Virus record (IMG/VR): IMGVR_UViG_3300026097_000017
Span: 16,074 to 80,073 of that record
From: a virus
Length of the DNA: 64,000 bases
Strand: one strand, 5' to 3'
The translations under genes and the position numbers were made by a program. Positions 7,012-15,970 of this stretch are shown here, one piece after another; within the stretch, counting starts at the first letter, position 1, and each line of letters begins with the position of its first letter. A model generated the notes under the pieces. That model was not told where the DNA came from. It searched no databases and was given only the letters and a program-made list of their open reading frames with translations.

Positions 7012-7556
7012 AGCAAATTTTCCTTAACAAATACCATACCTGTCTTTTCTAGCCAAGATTCCTTTCCTCGCTTTTTATCCATAGTAGAGTTCTCTAAAAC
7101 TTCATCCAATATTTTTTGCGAGAACACGAAACCATATTCTTTAAACTTCTCAATCCAATAATCACGCTCTTTGCAATTTACATGCAATGGACCAGGATCC
7201 ATGTTACAAGTGCAGATTACATAATTACATTTATCAAATATCTTCATATAATTATGCATATGCTCTTCAGGGACATGTTCTAGGAACTCTACTGACCAAG
7301 CCAAATCAAACGTCTTATCAGTTTCCCAAGTGCCAACAGTGAAGTCAAGTAAAACATCAGGATTTACCGTGTGATCACCATCAATACCGACTGCTTCTAA
7401 ACCGATTCTCTTGGCGTGACTGACTTGCCCTCCTGGACCACAACCAACATCCACCATAGATTTCACACCATAGTTTTTCATCATCCATTTCAAAGAACCA
7501 CGATCAAACCATGTCTTGTTACTGTGCCCACCTAAATGTGCTGCTAATTCACTCAT
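7008..7556 (-). CDS. SAM-dependent methyltransferase
   Basis: A 182-residue class I methyltransferase: motif I is MVDVGCGPGGQVSHAKR, motif II is VGIDGD and motif IV is LAWSVEFLEHVPEE. In this cluster it probably methylates a sugar or a polyprenyl/phospho-sugar intermediate. Start and stop codons overlap those of both neighbours, so it is translationally coupled. Nothing indicates DNA as substrate. Confidence 0.75.
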   Translation of the reverse strand: MSELAAHLGGHSNKTWFDRGSLKWMMKNYGVKSMVDVGCGPGGQVSHAKRIGLEAVGIDGDHTVNPDVLLDFTVGTWETDKTFDLAWSVEFLEHVPEEHMHNYMKIFDKCNYVICTCNMDPGPLHVNCKERDYWIEKFKEYGFVFSQKILDEVLENSTMDKKRGKESWLEKTGMVFVKENLL

Positions 7557-8581
7557 TAAAACTTACTCCAAAAATCGTCACTGTTTCTGGGAACATTAAT
7601 TGCTGTTGCTGACGGATAAGGATTGCTGCTAGAATAATCATTAATTAATATTCGTTCGCCATGAGGAACATCTAGCATCACATTAAAATTGACGAAACCG
7701 TTGTCGATCAAAAAGTCACGAACCTTCTCTTCAGTATATCCAGGTCTGCTAGATACAAACATAAAGTAAGCACCATCATCATGCATCTGCTTTAGTTTCT
7801 TAACCGCATTCGGAATACCAACTATATCTTCCTCAATACTGGGATAAAAATACTCTGACTGATGATTGATTAGCGTTCCATCTAAATCACAAAACACTAC
7901 TGGATATTTTCTTTTGAGATCGTGCCACTCTTTTGCCGTTCCCACATCAACGTAGTCATCAACCTCTACTGAAACAAATACTTCTGTTTCTAACAGTTTC
8001 TTGACAACATGCGAAACGAATCTTTCGTCATCCTGATTCAAAGACTCAAACGCATCACAGTATTCACCAGCGTTGTTGAAGCAGTAACCCCCTACAACAA
8101 TATGATTACTCACCACTGACTTCTCTACAATATTGGTGATGATATTTTGTTCGTTGGTGATTACGAAACTCTTTGCTGCAACATTCTGAACTTGTAAATT
8201 ATTTCTTAGATCTACAGTGCAAATATAGTTTGCTGCATTAACTCGATCAAACTTGAAATGTGCATCGCAATCTTGAATAAACAATGGTTCCTGATCATTA
8301 ATATTGATCGCTATCTGATAAACAGTATCGGCTGGACCTGTTGTTTCATGATCCAAGATAACTACCTGTACAGCGTCACCAAATGCTTTGTTCAGTGCGT
8401 GCTCAGCATTATAGTATTTTGCATGCTCTCTCAGTATCGGGATGAATATAGTATCCTCACCCAACCACTGTTCTGCTGCGTGCTCAATCATCATTCTACC
8501 GTCTGGCATACTGAGTAGATATTTTGGTCTAGTTCCTGGAAACCTTGAGGATTTTCCAGCGCATGGAATTATTACAGCCAT
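7556..8581 (-). CDS. Sugar nucleotidyltransferase / HAD phosphatase fusion
   Basis: A 341-residue bifunctional protein. Residues 1-225 form a nucleotidyltransferase of the sugar-1-phosphate type: MAVIIPCAGKSSRFPG with a downstream PKYLL, then the catalytic-site aspartates in IQDCDAHF. Residues 228-341 form a HAD-superfamily hydrolase with the nucleophile motif FCDLDGTL and later SSRPG. The two activities could make and trim an activated sugar. Downstream (next gene) is an APH-like kinase, so phosphorylation, activation and dephosphorylation of one metabolite are encoded together. Confidence 0.8.
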   Translation of the reverse strand: MAVIIPCAGKSSRFPGTRPKYLLSMPDGRMMIEHAAEQWLGEDTIFIPILREHAKYYNAEHALNKAFGDAVQVVILDHETTGPADTVYQIAININDQEPLFIQDCDAHFKFDRVNAANYICTVDLRNNLQVQNVAAKSFVITNEQNIITNIVEKSVVSNHIVVGGYCFNNAGEYCDAFESLNQDDERFVSHVVKKLLETEVFVSVEVDDYVDVGTAKEWHDLKRKYPVVFCDLDGTLINHQSEYFYPSIEEDIVGIPNAVKKLKQMHDDGAYFMFVSSRPGYTEEKVRDFLIDNGFVNFNVMLDVPHGERILINDYSSSNPYPSATAINVPRNSDDFWSKF

Positions 8582-9381
8582 ACTTTAGTCAACTCCCTGT
8601 TAATCAGAGCTTTATTCTCTTTTTCAATACAATATGCTCTTACTCTTAAAAGCATAAAACAATACAATGCCTGATTATTCATTTCACCATATTCTTCTTT
8701 CAATGATTTAGAAATTTTATCACAAACAATTTTATGATTGACAGTATTAGTTTTCTTTCTTAAGAACCAGTGTCCGTCTAAATCTTGTCTTAGCTTTGCT
8801 GCATCAAAAACCCAACTGTTAAATTCTGTTGGGTTAGGATCTATTAGATAAAACTTACCTTTCTTGTAAATGATATTTTCTAGCGTAAAATCACCATGGA
8901 TCGGTCCATATGGTAACACTTTGGGTAATCGCTCAATTAAATCAGCAGCCAACAATGGAGTCGGATCATCTTCATCAAACGCATTGAATAATCTGCGAAT
9001 CTTTTCTTCATACAGTTCACTGAAATCAAATGTCTCAGTTGCGTTTTCTTTAAAAGTATCTAACGACTTTTTCAAAAAAGCAATCAGCTTATCTAATTCT
9101 TCTATAGAAGCATACTCTATATAAGTGTACATGTCAATACCATCAATATGTTCCATGGTATAACAATCGTTAGAAACTTCATATATTTCAGGAGTATTAA
9201 ATCCTAGATGACGTAAATGATTTTGAAGTGCCGCAGCATCTTTTAATTTGTTGCTTCCGCATTTTTCAACAGCATATCTGCCGTCAGGATATTGTATTAG
9301 TTTCACGACGCACCCCGAGTGTCCAGTAAAATGCTTAAGAGTGTTGTAAAAGTTTGAGGACAGTTTCCGCAGTTTTGGCAT
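8572..9381 (-). CDS. Aminoglycoside/choline-type phosphotransferase
   Basis: A 269-residue kinase-fold protein. The catalytic loop is IHGDFTLENI and the metal-binding motif is LIDPN in YLIDPNPTEF, as in APH/choline kinase-like enzymes. A phosphate-transfer role on a sugar or choline-like compound is likely. The gene overlaps the 3' end of the GT61-like gene by 47 bases, unusually long for this genome, but no better internal start is visible. Confidence 0.75.
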   Translation of the reverse strand: MPKLRKLSSNFYNTLKHFTGHSGCVVKLIQYPDGRYAVEKCGSNKLKDAAALQNHLRHLGFNTPEIYEVSNDCYTMEHIDGIDMYTYIEYASIEELDKLIAFLKKSLDTFKENATETFDFSELYEEKIRRLFNAFDEDDPTPLLAADLIERLPKVLPYGPIHGDFTLENIIYKKGKFYLIDPNPTEFNSWVFDAAKLRQDLDGHWFLRKKTNTVNHKIVCDKISKSLKEEYGEMNNQALYCFMLLRVRAYCIEKENKALINRELTKVWL

Positions 9382-10435
9382 TTACAATCATGTTTCCATT
9401 TTTTGATTTAGGTCTTTCGCTCGATGGTGGTAAACTCTTTTCTGCCGCAATGGTATGCCAAGTAGCATTATTAACATCACCCAAGTTATTCCAACCACAC
9501 TCCTCATTCACTTCAAATGCATGATTGAAGTCAATCACGTTAGGACTATTCGCAAACAACAGATGCGTAAATCCTGCACCAGTCGGACCAACAATATTCT
9601 CTGCTCCTGCGAATAAACTGATTTTTTCACACAATGTAAGACTTGTTAAATTATAACTCTTAAAGTCATATTTTTCAAGCACTTTCATGAGATCATTTTC
9701 ATTTTCTATATGACGAGCATTAGCATCAGCTCTAGAAATGTAAATATTTTTAATACTGTACGCATACTCATCAGAAATCATATTCTGCTTCAGATATCTT
9801 GCTGCCCACTTAGCTGACTTTCCACGATTAGATATTGAAGGATGAGTGAACACGTGTATTTCAGGAGAACGAAATGAACAAGGGATTTCAATTTCAATCA
9901 TTCGCTCAAGTATGTCAGGGAAAAACTCAAGTGCCTCTTTCTGCCATGACTTTAGAGGATTGACTATGATCGGATAACTATTTTCTCTAAGTGCACGGAT
10001 GGTAGGGAGGTCTTCACAAAAGTAATGCCAATAGTGTCCAGTTGTGGTAAACCACTGATTCACAGGCTCATTGAAAATATGCTGCCGATAATCTTCTATT
10101 TTGATATTGAATGATCTAGAATAATTATCCCACATAGCTTGATTCGTTCGAAAGGCATTCGCCTGTTTACCAAATCCGCTGTTGTAAATTTTATCACCTT
10201 GAATTACTGACTGTAACCCACACTCATCAAATCCTGAAGTACCTGATACACCAATAGCATCTTCAAACTTGATGTCGACTAGAGGTGGAGTGGTGTATTC
10301 AAAAACCTGTTCAATACACTCATTATCTTTCCAAATATTTGCTGTGTATTTTCTATGTTCACTTGGTTCAATTACTTTTATTTTGTCTTGATTATGATTG
10401 ACGTAACCTTCGGTGTCACGCTCTCTGACTTCCAT
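9335..10435 (-). CDS. GT61-like glycosyltransferase
   Basis: A 366-residue protein with the C-terminal motif VGPTGAGFTHLLFANS, typical of the DUF563/GT61 family of glycosyltransferases. The upstream half contains HYWHYFCEDLP, also seen in that family. It begins the sugar cluster and overlaps the RuvC-like gene by 20 bases. Likely transfers a sugar to a phage structural protein or a host surface glycan; acceptor not known. Confidence 0.75.
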   Translation of the reverse strand: MEVRERDTEGYVNHNQDKIKVIEPSEHRKYTANIWKDNECIEQVFEYTTPPLVDIKFEDAIGVSGTSGFDECGLQSVIQGDKIYNSGFGKQANAFRTNQAMWDNYSRSFNIKIEDYRQHIFNEPVNQWFTTTGHYWHYFCEDLPTIRALRENSYPIIVNPLKSWQKEALEFFPDILERMIEIEIPCSFRSPEIHVFTHPSISNRGKSAKWAARYLKQNMISDEYAYSIKNIYISRADANARHIENENDLMKVLEKYDFKSYNLTSLTLCEKISLFAGAENIVGPTGAGFTHLLFANSPNVIDFNHAFEVNEECGWNNLGDVNNATWHTIAAEKSLPPSSERPKSKNGNMIVNAKTAETVLKLLQHS

Positions 10436-10988
10436 TTTCTAATTCCACTCCAGCTTTACAAATGTAAAACGCATCAATAATATCACCAGACGGATTCCAA
10501 CTATTTTCTGTCTGCCCTAATAACTCTTTTAAATTTAATCCAGTTTCCTGAATAAATGTTTCTTGCATCAAGTTTTTGTCAGCATTACCTTTGCCAGTTG
10601 CTATTTTCTTGACAGCGGTAGGAGCTACGGAATCGTGATCGATACCCTTTTGCCAAAGGCGATCTTTGAGAATAGCTGTATTTTCAGCGATGTGAAATAC
10701 CCTACCCTTTGAGCCCATACTATATCCTTCAATGTATACCTTTTCTGCATTGAACATGTGCAGAACATACATCATAACCCAGTCAGCTATATTACTATAT
10801 CTTTGCTGCTCTGTAAAGTATTCTTGGTGTTGAACACCTAAAATATTTTTATATTTCCCTTCAAACTTTTTCTTATCTGTCAGGAAATAAAATTTACAAT
10901 TGTCAAATGTAATGTTTTCTTTATCTAAACATATACAAATTGCTGGTGATGTTAAAGAATAATCAACACCTGCTACGACTCGCCCCAT
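10416..10988 (-). CDS. RuvC-like Holliday junction resolvase
   Basis: A 190-residue protein with the RNase H-fold acidic residues in the expected order: AGVDYSLTSP (first Asp), VYIEGYSMGSKG (Glu) and GDIIDAFYIC (C-terminal Asp). T4 itself uses the unrelated gp49 for debranching before packaging; RuvC-like replacements are common in marine T4-like phages. It probably cuts branched replication or recombination intermediates. It overlaps the small zinc-binding protein gene by 16 bases. Confidence 0.8.
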   Translation of the reverse strand: MGRVVAGVDYSLTSPAICICLDKENITFDNCKFYFLTDKKKFEGKYKNILGVQHQEYFTEQQRYSNIADWVMMYVLHMFNAEKVYIEGYSMGSKGRVFHIAENTAILKDRLWQKGIDHDSVAPTAVKKIATGKGNADKNLMQETFIQETGLNLKELLGQTENSWNPSGDIIDAFYICKAGVELENGSQRA

Positions 10989-11182
10989 TTGTAATCACCA
11001 TCTGTCTCACCATATTCGTCTACTTCTATGTAGTCATCCTCAGTGAGCTCGGCTGAGCAGAAGGGGCATGCCACTAGGGACATGCCTCCTTCGTCAGTAT
11101 CGGTGAACTTTACAAAAAACCCAGTATTACATTCTTCGCAAGTAACGTCAACGACACGAGTATCAGGCTGCATATGCTTCAT
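10973..11182 (-). CDS. 69-residue zinc-ribbon-like protein
   Basis: A small acidic protein with two cysteine pairs (CEEC about residue 15 and CPFC about residue 39), spaced as in a zinc ribbon. It overlaps nrdB by 20 bases at its start and the RuvC-like gene at its end. It could begin at the second ATG (11173). Possible nucleic-acid or protein-binding adaptor; function unknown. Confidence 0.65.
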   Translation of the reverse strand: MKHMQPDTRVVDVTCEECNTGFFVKFTDTDEGGMSLVACPFCSAELTEDDYIEVDEYGETDGDYKWGES

Positions 11183-12404
11183 CCCATGAACCAGTCAATC
11201 CTGCAACTTCATACTCCGTCACTCTATTTTCAAAGAAGTTGGTGTGATCAGCACCACTCAACACCCACTCCAACCATGGTAAAGGATTTTCCTTAACCTT
11301 GAAGTTTGGCTTCAAGCCAAGCTGAAGCAGACGTCTGTCAGTGATGTAACGAATATACTGCTTGACTTCTGCAGCATCAAGTCCCTCAATCGTTCCTATC
11401 TTGTAAGCCAGATCAATGAACTTATCTTCTAAGTCAACTGCCAGTCTTGACATTTCATAGATCTCTTTCTTAAATTCTTCATCTACGATTCTAGGATGCT
11501 CTGAACAGTATGATCTGAACAGCTTTGAGTTTCCTTCAACATGCATAGATTCATCACGGATTGACCACTCAACAACCTTGCCCATGCCTTTCATCTTACC
11601 GAAACGCTGGAAGTTTAACAACATAACGAATGATGCAAACAGAGCAACACCCTCATTCATCACAGACTTAGCAAGAGCTAGTCCCAGTCCGCGAACAGTA
11701 GAAGGATCGGCATCAGTCATAAACTCAACTTTGTCCACCATTTCAGTGTATTCAAGGAATGCGTGATATTCTGACGCTGGTAATCCCAAGGTCTCATTGA
11801 GAAGCGCATATGCCCGCTGATGGATTCCTTCACGTGCAGCAAAAGAGCCAAGCATATTACGCACCTCATTATTTTTAAACTTCGGAATGAACTGATCGTA
11901 ATAGTTTTGCCCAACTGCAACATCTGATTGTGTGAATAATCTCAATATGTTAGTGATGTACTCTTTCTCAACAACACTCATTTTACCTGACTTCCAGTCA
12001 GAAACATCTTCTGACAAATCAACCTCATCTTCAATCCAATGTGCTTTTTCATGCCGAGTAGTAATCTCGACAGCCCACGGATAATGGAATGGTTTGAATG
12101 TAGTAGAGAACTGCGTGAGTCCACCAGACTTCTTCTTTAAGATATCTTCAGCTTTACGCATCAACTGATCATAGCCTCCGATATGCTTACCCTCAATAAA
12201 GATTTGCGGAACTGAGTTCACTGCTCTAAACTCAGGACTTTCACCGATAGTATCTTGAATGCCATTAATTTTCTGATAAAATGCTAGACGCTGTTCTTCA
12301 TCATCCAGCTTAACTTCGGTGTAATTAAATCCATGTTGTGTCAACCAATCTTTAGCTTTAACGCAGAATGGACAGTTAGACTTTGAATATACTTGAATTT
12401 CCAT
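11163..12404 (-). CDS. nrdB: Glutaredoxin-NrdB fusion (RNR small subunit)
   Basis: A 413-residue fusion. Residues 1-85 are a glutaredoxin domain with active site CPFC at 11-14 and the cis-proline region SVPQIF. The rest is the class I ribonucleotide reductase radical subunit: ligand motifs EDEVDL, EGIHQRAY (metal ligand Glu/His followed by the Tyr at the radical position), NEGVALF and RDESMHVEG. It reduces ribonucleotides to deoxyribonucleotides together with NrdA, encoded just upstream. The fused glutaredoxin could directly re-reduce the NrdA C-terminal cysteine pair. T4 encodes NrdC (its glutaredoxin) separately. Confidence 0.9.
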   Translation of the reverse strand: MEIQVYSKSNCPFCVKAKDWLTQHGFNYTEVKLDDEEQRLAFYQKINGIQDTIGESPEFRAVNSVPQIFIEGKHIGGYDQLMRKAEDILKKKSGGLTQFSTTFKPFHYPWAVEITTRHEKAHWIEDEVDLSEDVSDWKSGKMSVVEKEYITNILRLFTQSDVAVGQNYYDQFIPKFKNNEVRNMLGSFAAREGIHQRAYALLNETLGLPASEYHAFLEYTEMVDKVEFMTDADPSTVRGLGLALAKSVMNEGVALFASFVMLLNFQRFGKMKGMGKVVEWSIRDESMHVEGNSKLFRSYCSEHPRIVDEEFKKEIYEMSRLAVDLEDKFIDLAYKIGTIEGLDAAEVKQYIRYITDRRLLQLGLKPNFKVKENPLPWLEWVLSGADHTNFFENRVTEYEVAGLTGSWDEAYAA

Positions 12405-12412
12405 TTATTTCC

Positions 12413-14182
12413 CTACCCTTGACATGCAACGCATTCATCTTGCGACTCATTAGTTTCATTGAACTCTACCAATCTATCACGTTCAATTTTCTGAGCCACG
12501 TTTTCTGCTCTATTTGAAGTCTCAGTTCTTAAATAATACAAACCTTTACAACCATACTTCCAAGCATTATAGTGTGCTGTGTGCACATATGACTTTGGTG
12601 CACCTGCTGGGAAGAATAGATTTAATGATTGCCCTTGGCACAAATACTTCTGCCGAGTACCGCCAAGATAAACAACCCAATCCTGATTAATCTCAATCGC
12701 AGTTTTGAATACTGCCTTTTGTTCATCAGTCAAAAATGCAAGATGCTGCACAGAACCACCATTGGTGATGATTGAACTCCATACATCTTGCGTGCTCTTA
12801 TCTAGCGATTCTAATAATTGCTCTAGATACTTATTCTTGACGAGATGTGAACCTGCTCTTGTTCGGTGCGTGTAAGCATTAGCTTTGATGGGCTCGATAC
12901 TCGCACTAGTTCCACCAATGATAGAGCTGTTAGCATTCGGAGCAATCGCAAGTAAGTGTGCGTTGCGTCGACCAGTACCTACCATGTCTGGTGCTTCACC
13001 ACGTTCCTTACCCATTAACAACGTTTCTTCAATAGCTTCGCTCTGAATATGCTTGAAAATGCTTTCATTAACTTCACGTGCTTCTTCAGATTCAAAGGCG
13101 ACCATGTGCTTCTGCAAATATGAATGGAAGCCCATAGCTCCTAGTCCTAAAGATCTTTCTTGGCTTGCACTATAACGTGCACGTCCGATCTCTTCTCCTG
13201 CGTGATCAATGAAATACTGCAGGACGTTGTCAAGAAAGCGGATAAGATCACGAACAATAGTGGAATCCTTCCACTCATCAAATTTCTCCAAGTTTAATGA
13301 AGATAAACAACATACTGCCGTCCGATCTTCTGATGTTGGTAAATGAATTTCATTACATAAATTACTACCATGAATCTTCAATCCCTTTTTCTTCATGGTT
13401 TCTGGTAATGCATTATTAGCGGTGTCAATAAAATTCAAATATGGCTCACCTGTACGGAAACGTGTTTCTAAGATTTGTTCCCACAACTTTCGAGCTTTCG
13501 CTGTTTCTCTAACTGACTTATCGCTAGGATCAATCAAATCCCAGTCAGCATCATCTTTAACTGCTTGCATAAATGCATCAGTCAAATTAACAGCATGATG
13601 CAGATTCAAACACTTACGATTGACATCCCCTGTTGGGATACGCATGTTCAGATACTCAATAATATCTGGGTGATCAATGTCGATGTATGCGGCATATGAT
13701 CCTTTGCGTGTTTTGCCCTGACGATACGCTGTCATGTCAGCATCAACTGTGTGCAAAAATGGCATTGGTCCAGGAGCTTTATCTGACACTGAACGCACAT
13801 TGTTCCAGTGTCCTCCGACACCACCACCCTTTACTGAAAGCCAACGCAGTTCGCTCGAGTGCTCAATCAACCCCTCTAGTGAATCTGGAACATATGCCAA
13901 AAAGCAAGAGATGGGGAGAGCTTTAACCTTCTGTCCAGGCAAAACAGCATTCGATAAAATGGGTGATGAGAACATGAACCAACCCTTTGAGGCTCCGTCG
14001 TAGATCCTCTGAGCTAACTTCGTGTCACCATAGGAATACGCTACTGCTGCTCTAGCATAAGCCTCCTGAGGAGAGTCTTCCCCATCAATCATGTAATAGT
14101 CTTGTAATAGTTTAAGTGCTTGATCTGTAAGAACTTTGTCTCTCGTTAGATCAATGGTAATACCAAGATGCTCTTTCTGCAT
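12413..14182 (-). CDS. nrdA: Ribonucleotide reductase large subunit
   Basis: A 589-residue class I catalytic subunit, shorter than the E. coli enzyme (761) and without an obvious N-terminal ATP-cone domain, so overall allosteric activity control may be missing. Catalytic and redox features are visible: FSSPILSNA, LPISCFLA, NLCNEIHLP, CCLSSLN, GLGAMGFHSYLQK and the C-terminal pair CVACQG. I place the start at 14182 (MQKEHLG), with AAGGTG upstream. It is followed at once by the nrdB fusion, giving a complete deoxyribonucleotide supply module next to primase. Confidence 0.92.
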   Translation of the reverse strand: MQKEHLGITIDLTRDKVLTDQALKLLQDYYMIDGEDSPQEAYARAAVAYSYGDTKLAQRIYDGASKGWFMFSSPILSNAVLPGQKVKALPISCFLAYVPDSLEGLIEHSSELRWLSVKGGGVGGHWNNVRSVSDKAPGPMPFLHTVDADMTAYRQGKTRKGSYAAYIDIDHPDIIEYLNMRIPTGDVNRKCLNLHHAVNLTDAFMQAVKDDADWDLIDPSDKSVRETAKARKLWEQILETRFRTGEPYLNFIDTANNALPETMKKKGLKIHGSNLCNEIHLPTSEDRTAVCCLSSLNLEKFDEWKDSTIVRDLIRFLDNVLQYFIDHAGEEIGRARYSASQERSLGLGAMGFHSYLQKHMVAFESEEAREVNESIFKHIQSEAIEETLLMGKERGEAPDMVGTGRRNAHLLAIAPNANSSIIGGTSASIEPIKANAYTHRTRAGSHLVKNKYLEQLLESLDKSTQDVWSSIITNGGSVQHLAFLTDEQKAVFKTAIEINQDWVVYLGGTRQKYLCQGQSLNLFFPAGAPKSYVHTAHYNAWKYGCKGLYYLRTETSNRAENVAQKIERDRLVEFNETNESQDECVACQG

Positions 14183-14187
14183 TCTTA

Positions 14188-15186
14188 TTAACACCTTTTC
14201 CAGACATTCAAAGCCAGCAATGCTGCCATCCCTGAATGTGTGTTTTTATCAATTAAAGACTGGATATCTGACGTACTGAAACCTGCCATTATCATATCGT
14301 TTATATCTTTAAACGGCATGTAATCTGGCCAAATACAAACTGAGTAGCCTGATTCGATAGTTTTTTCGATACGTTTAATGATTTCAGAGTTTCTTTTCTC
14401 ATTGTCAAATACAAATACAGTCTTTCCCTTGTTTAAGTATGAAAGATTTATGTCGGCTCCTGCCATGGCTATGGCGTTGTACAAGAACATTGAATCGATT
14501 GGACCCTCTACAACATAGACAGTCTTATTGATATTCAATGTATCCAAACCAAATACTTTTGGAGCTTCCTCATCGAGCATTATCGTAATGTATTTTGCAT
14601 CACTTTTTGCTAGAGCCCTTCCTTGAAACCCGATGAGTTTTTGCCGTTCATCAAAAAACGGTATGATTAATCTCGGCTCTTCTCTTTTTATATTTTTAAA
14701 TTTTTCAGGGACGACGCTATTGACCCACTCGAAAAATTTAGGTGCATAAAAAAGTTTCGCATGATACTTGTTAGGTATCTTGCGGTGTAGTATATATTTC
14801 TTTAGTGGATGCTCGTGGCTTAACTGAGAGACTTTCTGTATATTTTTTAAAGCCCCATGAACTTCATACTGCTTCCTTTTCGGAATCAGTTTATCTTCCT
14901 TCCGAGTTCTTCCCTCAGTAAATTTTTCTAGACTGTACTGGCGATAAAGCTCAGGATCAATGCGCTCAAGTAACTTTGAGAAACTCATGCTCTCATAACA
15001 ATTGTGACACTTGAACACCAGTCGATCTTTGAATCGAAATAGGTATCCTCGTGTTTTGCTTTTGTTTTTCTGGGAGTCGCCGCAGATGGGGCAACGGAAG
15101 TTATAGAGATCGTTATCTTTTCTGCTGAACTTCTCTAGTTTAGGCGATAGAAATCCGATGAACTTATGATCAACCCACAACGACAT
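14188..15186 (-). CDS. 61: DNA primase (gp61)
   Basis: A 332-residue primase (T4 gp61 is 342). The N-terminal zinc site is CPICGDSQ with a second pair CHNC (about residues 34-62). The TOPRIM-type catalytic core has VVEGPIDSMFL and TVFVFDNEKR. With helicase gp41 it makes the RNA primers for lagging-strand synthesis. The start at 15186 (MSLWVD) has GGAG six bases upstream and lies about 20 bases after the predicted start of the early promoter at 15214-15242. Confidence 0.9.
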   Translation of the reverse strand: MSLWVDHKFIGFLSPKLEKFSRKDNDLYNFRCPICGDSQKNKSKTRGYLFRFKDRLVFKCHNCYESMSFSKLLERIDPELYRQYSLEKFTEGRTRKEDKLIPKRKQYEVHGALKNIQKVSQLSHEHPLKKYILHRKIPNKYHAKLFYAPKFFEWVNSVVPEKFKNIKREEPRLIIPFFDERQKLIGFQGRALAKSDAKYITIMLDEEAPKVFGLDTLNINKTVYVVEGPIDSMFLYNAIAMAGADINLSYLNKGKTVFVFDNEKRNSEIIKRIEKTIESGYSVCIWPDYMPFKDINDMIMAGFSTSDIQSLIDKNTHSGMAALLALNVWKRC

Positions 15187-15213
15187 AATATACTCCAATA
15201 ATTTAAGGGATCA

Positions 15214-15242
15214 AGTATATACTAAACTAATCAAGAAAGCAA
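15214..15242 (-). promoter_or_regulatory. Early promoter (TTGCTT-17-TATACT)
   Basis: Minus strand TTGCTT at 15237-15242, 17-base spacer, TATACT at 15214-15219. It drives primase 61, nrdA, the nrdB fusion and probably the genes after them. It sits between the lysis-like cassette and the primase gene. Confidence 0.85.
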
Positions 15243-15542
15243 GGACTGAACTGCAGGAAGCTGGGCTATGACAAACCCAGCTGCAGTTGCGATACCGATT
15301 ACAAACCACTTCCACTTTTCAAGTTCGTTGAGTCTTTTATCCATCTTTTCGTGATGAGTCTTAGACTCTTCTTTCATCTCTTTGATCTCTTTCATGATCT
15401 CTTTATGAGATGAGGCAACTTCTTCGTAAAGTTCGTCTCTCAAGGAACCAATCCTTTTGTGTAATGTTTCGTACTGTTCTTGCGCTTCCACGCGACGAGA
15501 CTCCAGTAATCGTAGTATGTAATCCTGTTCCATATTTACCAT
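15231..15542 (-). CDS. Coiled-coil, C-terminal single-span protein
   Basis: About 103 residues: a long charged coiled coil (residues 10-75, many Glu/Lys heptads) followed by one C-terminal membrane segment (WFVIGIATAAGFVIAQL). This layout resembles XhlA-type holin accessory proteins. The ATG at 15542 overlaps the stop of the EF-hand gene as TGATG, so the two are co-translated. The position just after spanin and holin-like genes supports a lysis role, but this is inference. Confidence 0.65.
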   Translation of the reverse strand: MVNMEQDYILRLLESRRVEAQEQYETLHKRIGSLRDELYEEVASSHKEIMKEIKEMKEESKTHHEKMDKRLNELEKWKWFVIGIATAAGFVIAQLPAVQSLLS

Positions 15543-15898
15543 CACTTTTCGCTAGAAGATTTATTCTTACCTTTTTGCGCAATAGCATCCGCTCCAAAAA
15601 ATGCTGATACTAATACAGCAATAGATGCAAAGTATGTTGGAGCAATGTCTGCGATTAATTGAGCAGCAGTATCTAAACCAAAAGCTGAGGTTAGGAATAT
15701 GCCAATAGGATATAGTAAAAGTCCAAATAAAGCAAACCATGCCATCTTACGAATAGCATCACGTTGAGCATCTTGATCTTCTAGTTCTTTGCGCTTAAAT
15801 TCCAAGTGCATATCCATCTCTTCTTTAGAGATGTGCCCATCACCGTTAGTGTCAATACCTTCGACGCATGATGCATCAATTGTTTTAGTGTCAGCCAT
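15542..15898 (-). CDS. EF-hand, two-span membrane protein (holin candidate)
   Basis: A 118-residue protein. Residues 17-28 (DTNGDGHISKEE) form a canonical EF-hand loop with acidic or oxygen ligands at positions 1, 3, 5 and 12. A charged helix (27-47) follows, then two membrane segments (about 49-70 and 77-102) and a lysine/serine-rich tail. It lies between the spanin pair and the XhlA-like protein, so a holin is the simplest reading. The calcium-binding loop is unusual for one. The start has AGAAGG upstream and a late-type promoter core lies 65 bases upstream. Confidence 0.6.
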   Translation of the reverse strand: MADTKTIDASCVEGIDTNGDGHISKEEMDMHLEFKRKELEDQDAQRDAIRKMAWFALFGLLLYPIGIFLTSAFGLDTAAQLIADIAPTYFASIAVLVSAFFGADAIAQKGKNKSSSEK

Positions 15899-15962
15899 TA
15901 GATTTTCCTTCTTATTATAGATTCAATCAGTTCCTATAACAAAGCATAATCTAACTAACTTC

Positions 15963-15970
15963 TATTTATT
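15963..15970 (-). promoter_or_regulatory. Late promoter core AATAAATA
   Basis: Minus-strand AATAAATA (consensus TATAAATA), overlapping the stop region of the outer spanin and about 65 bases upstream of the EF-hand protein. It could give late expression of the holin-like genes separately from the spanins. Confidence 0.45.

Noticed and set aside
672-7556. The two methyltransferases as the source of 5-methylcytosine for the TET-like enzyme
   Set aside because: Neither shows the PC and ENV motifs of cytosine-C5 methyltransferases; both look like small-molecule enzymes.
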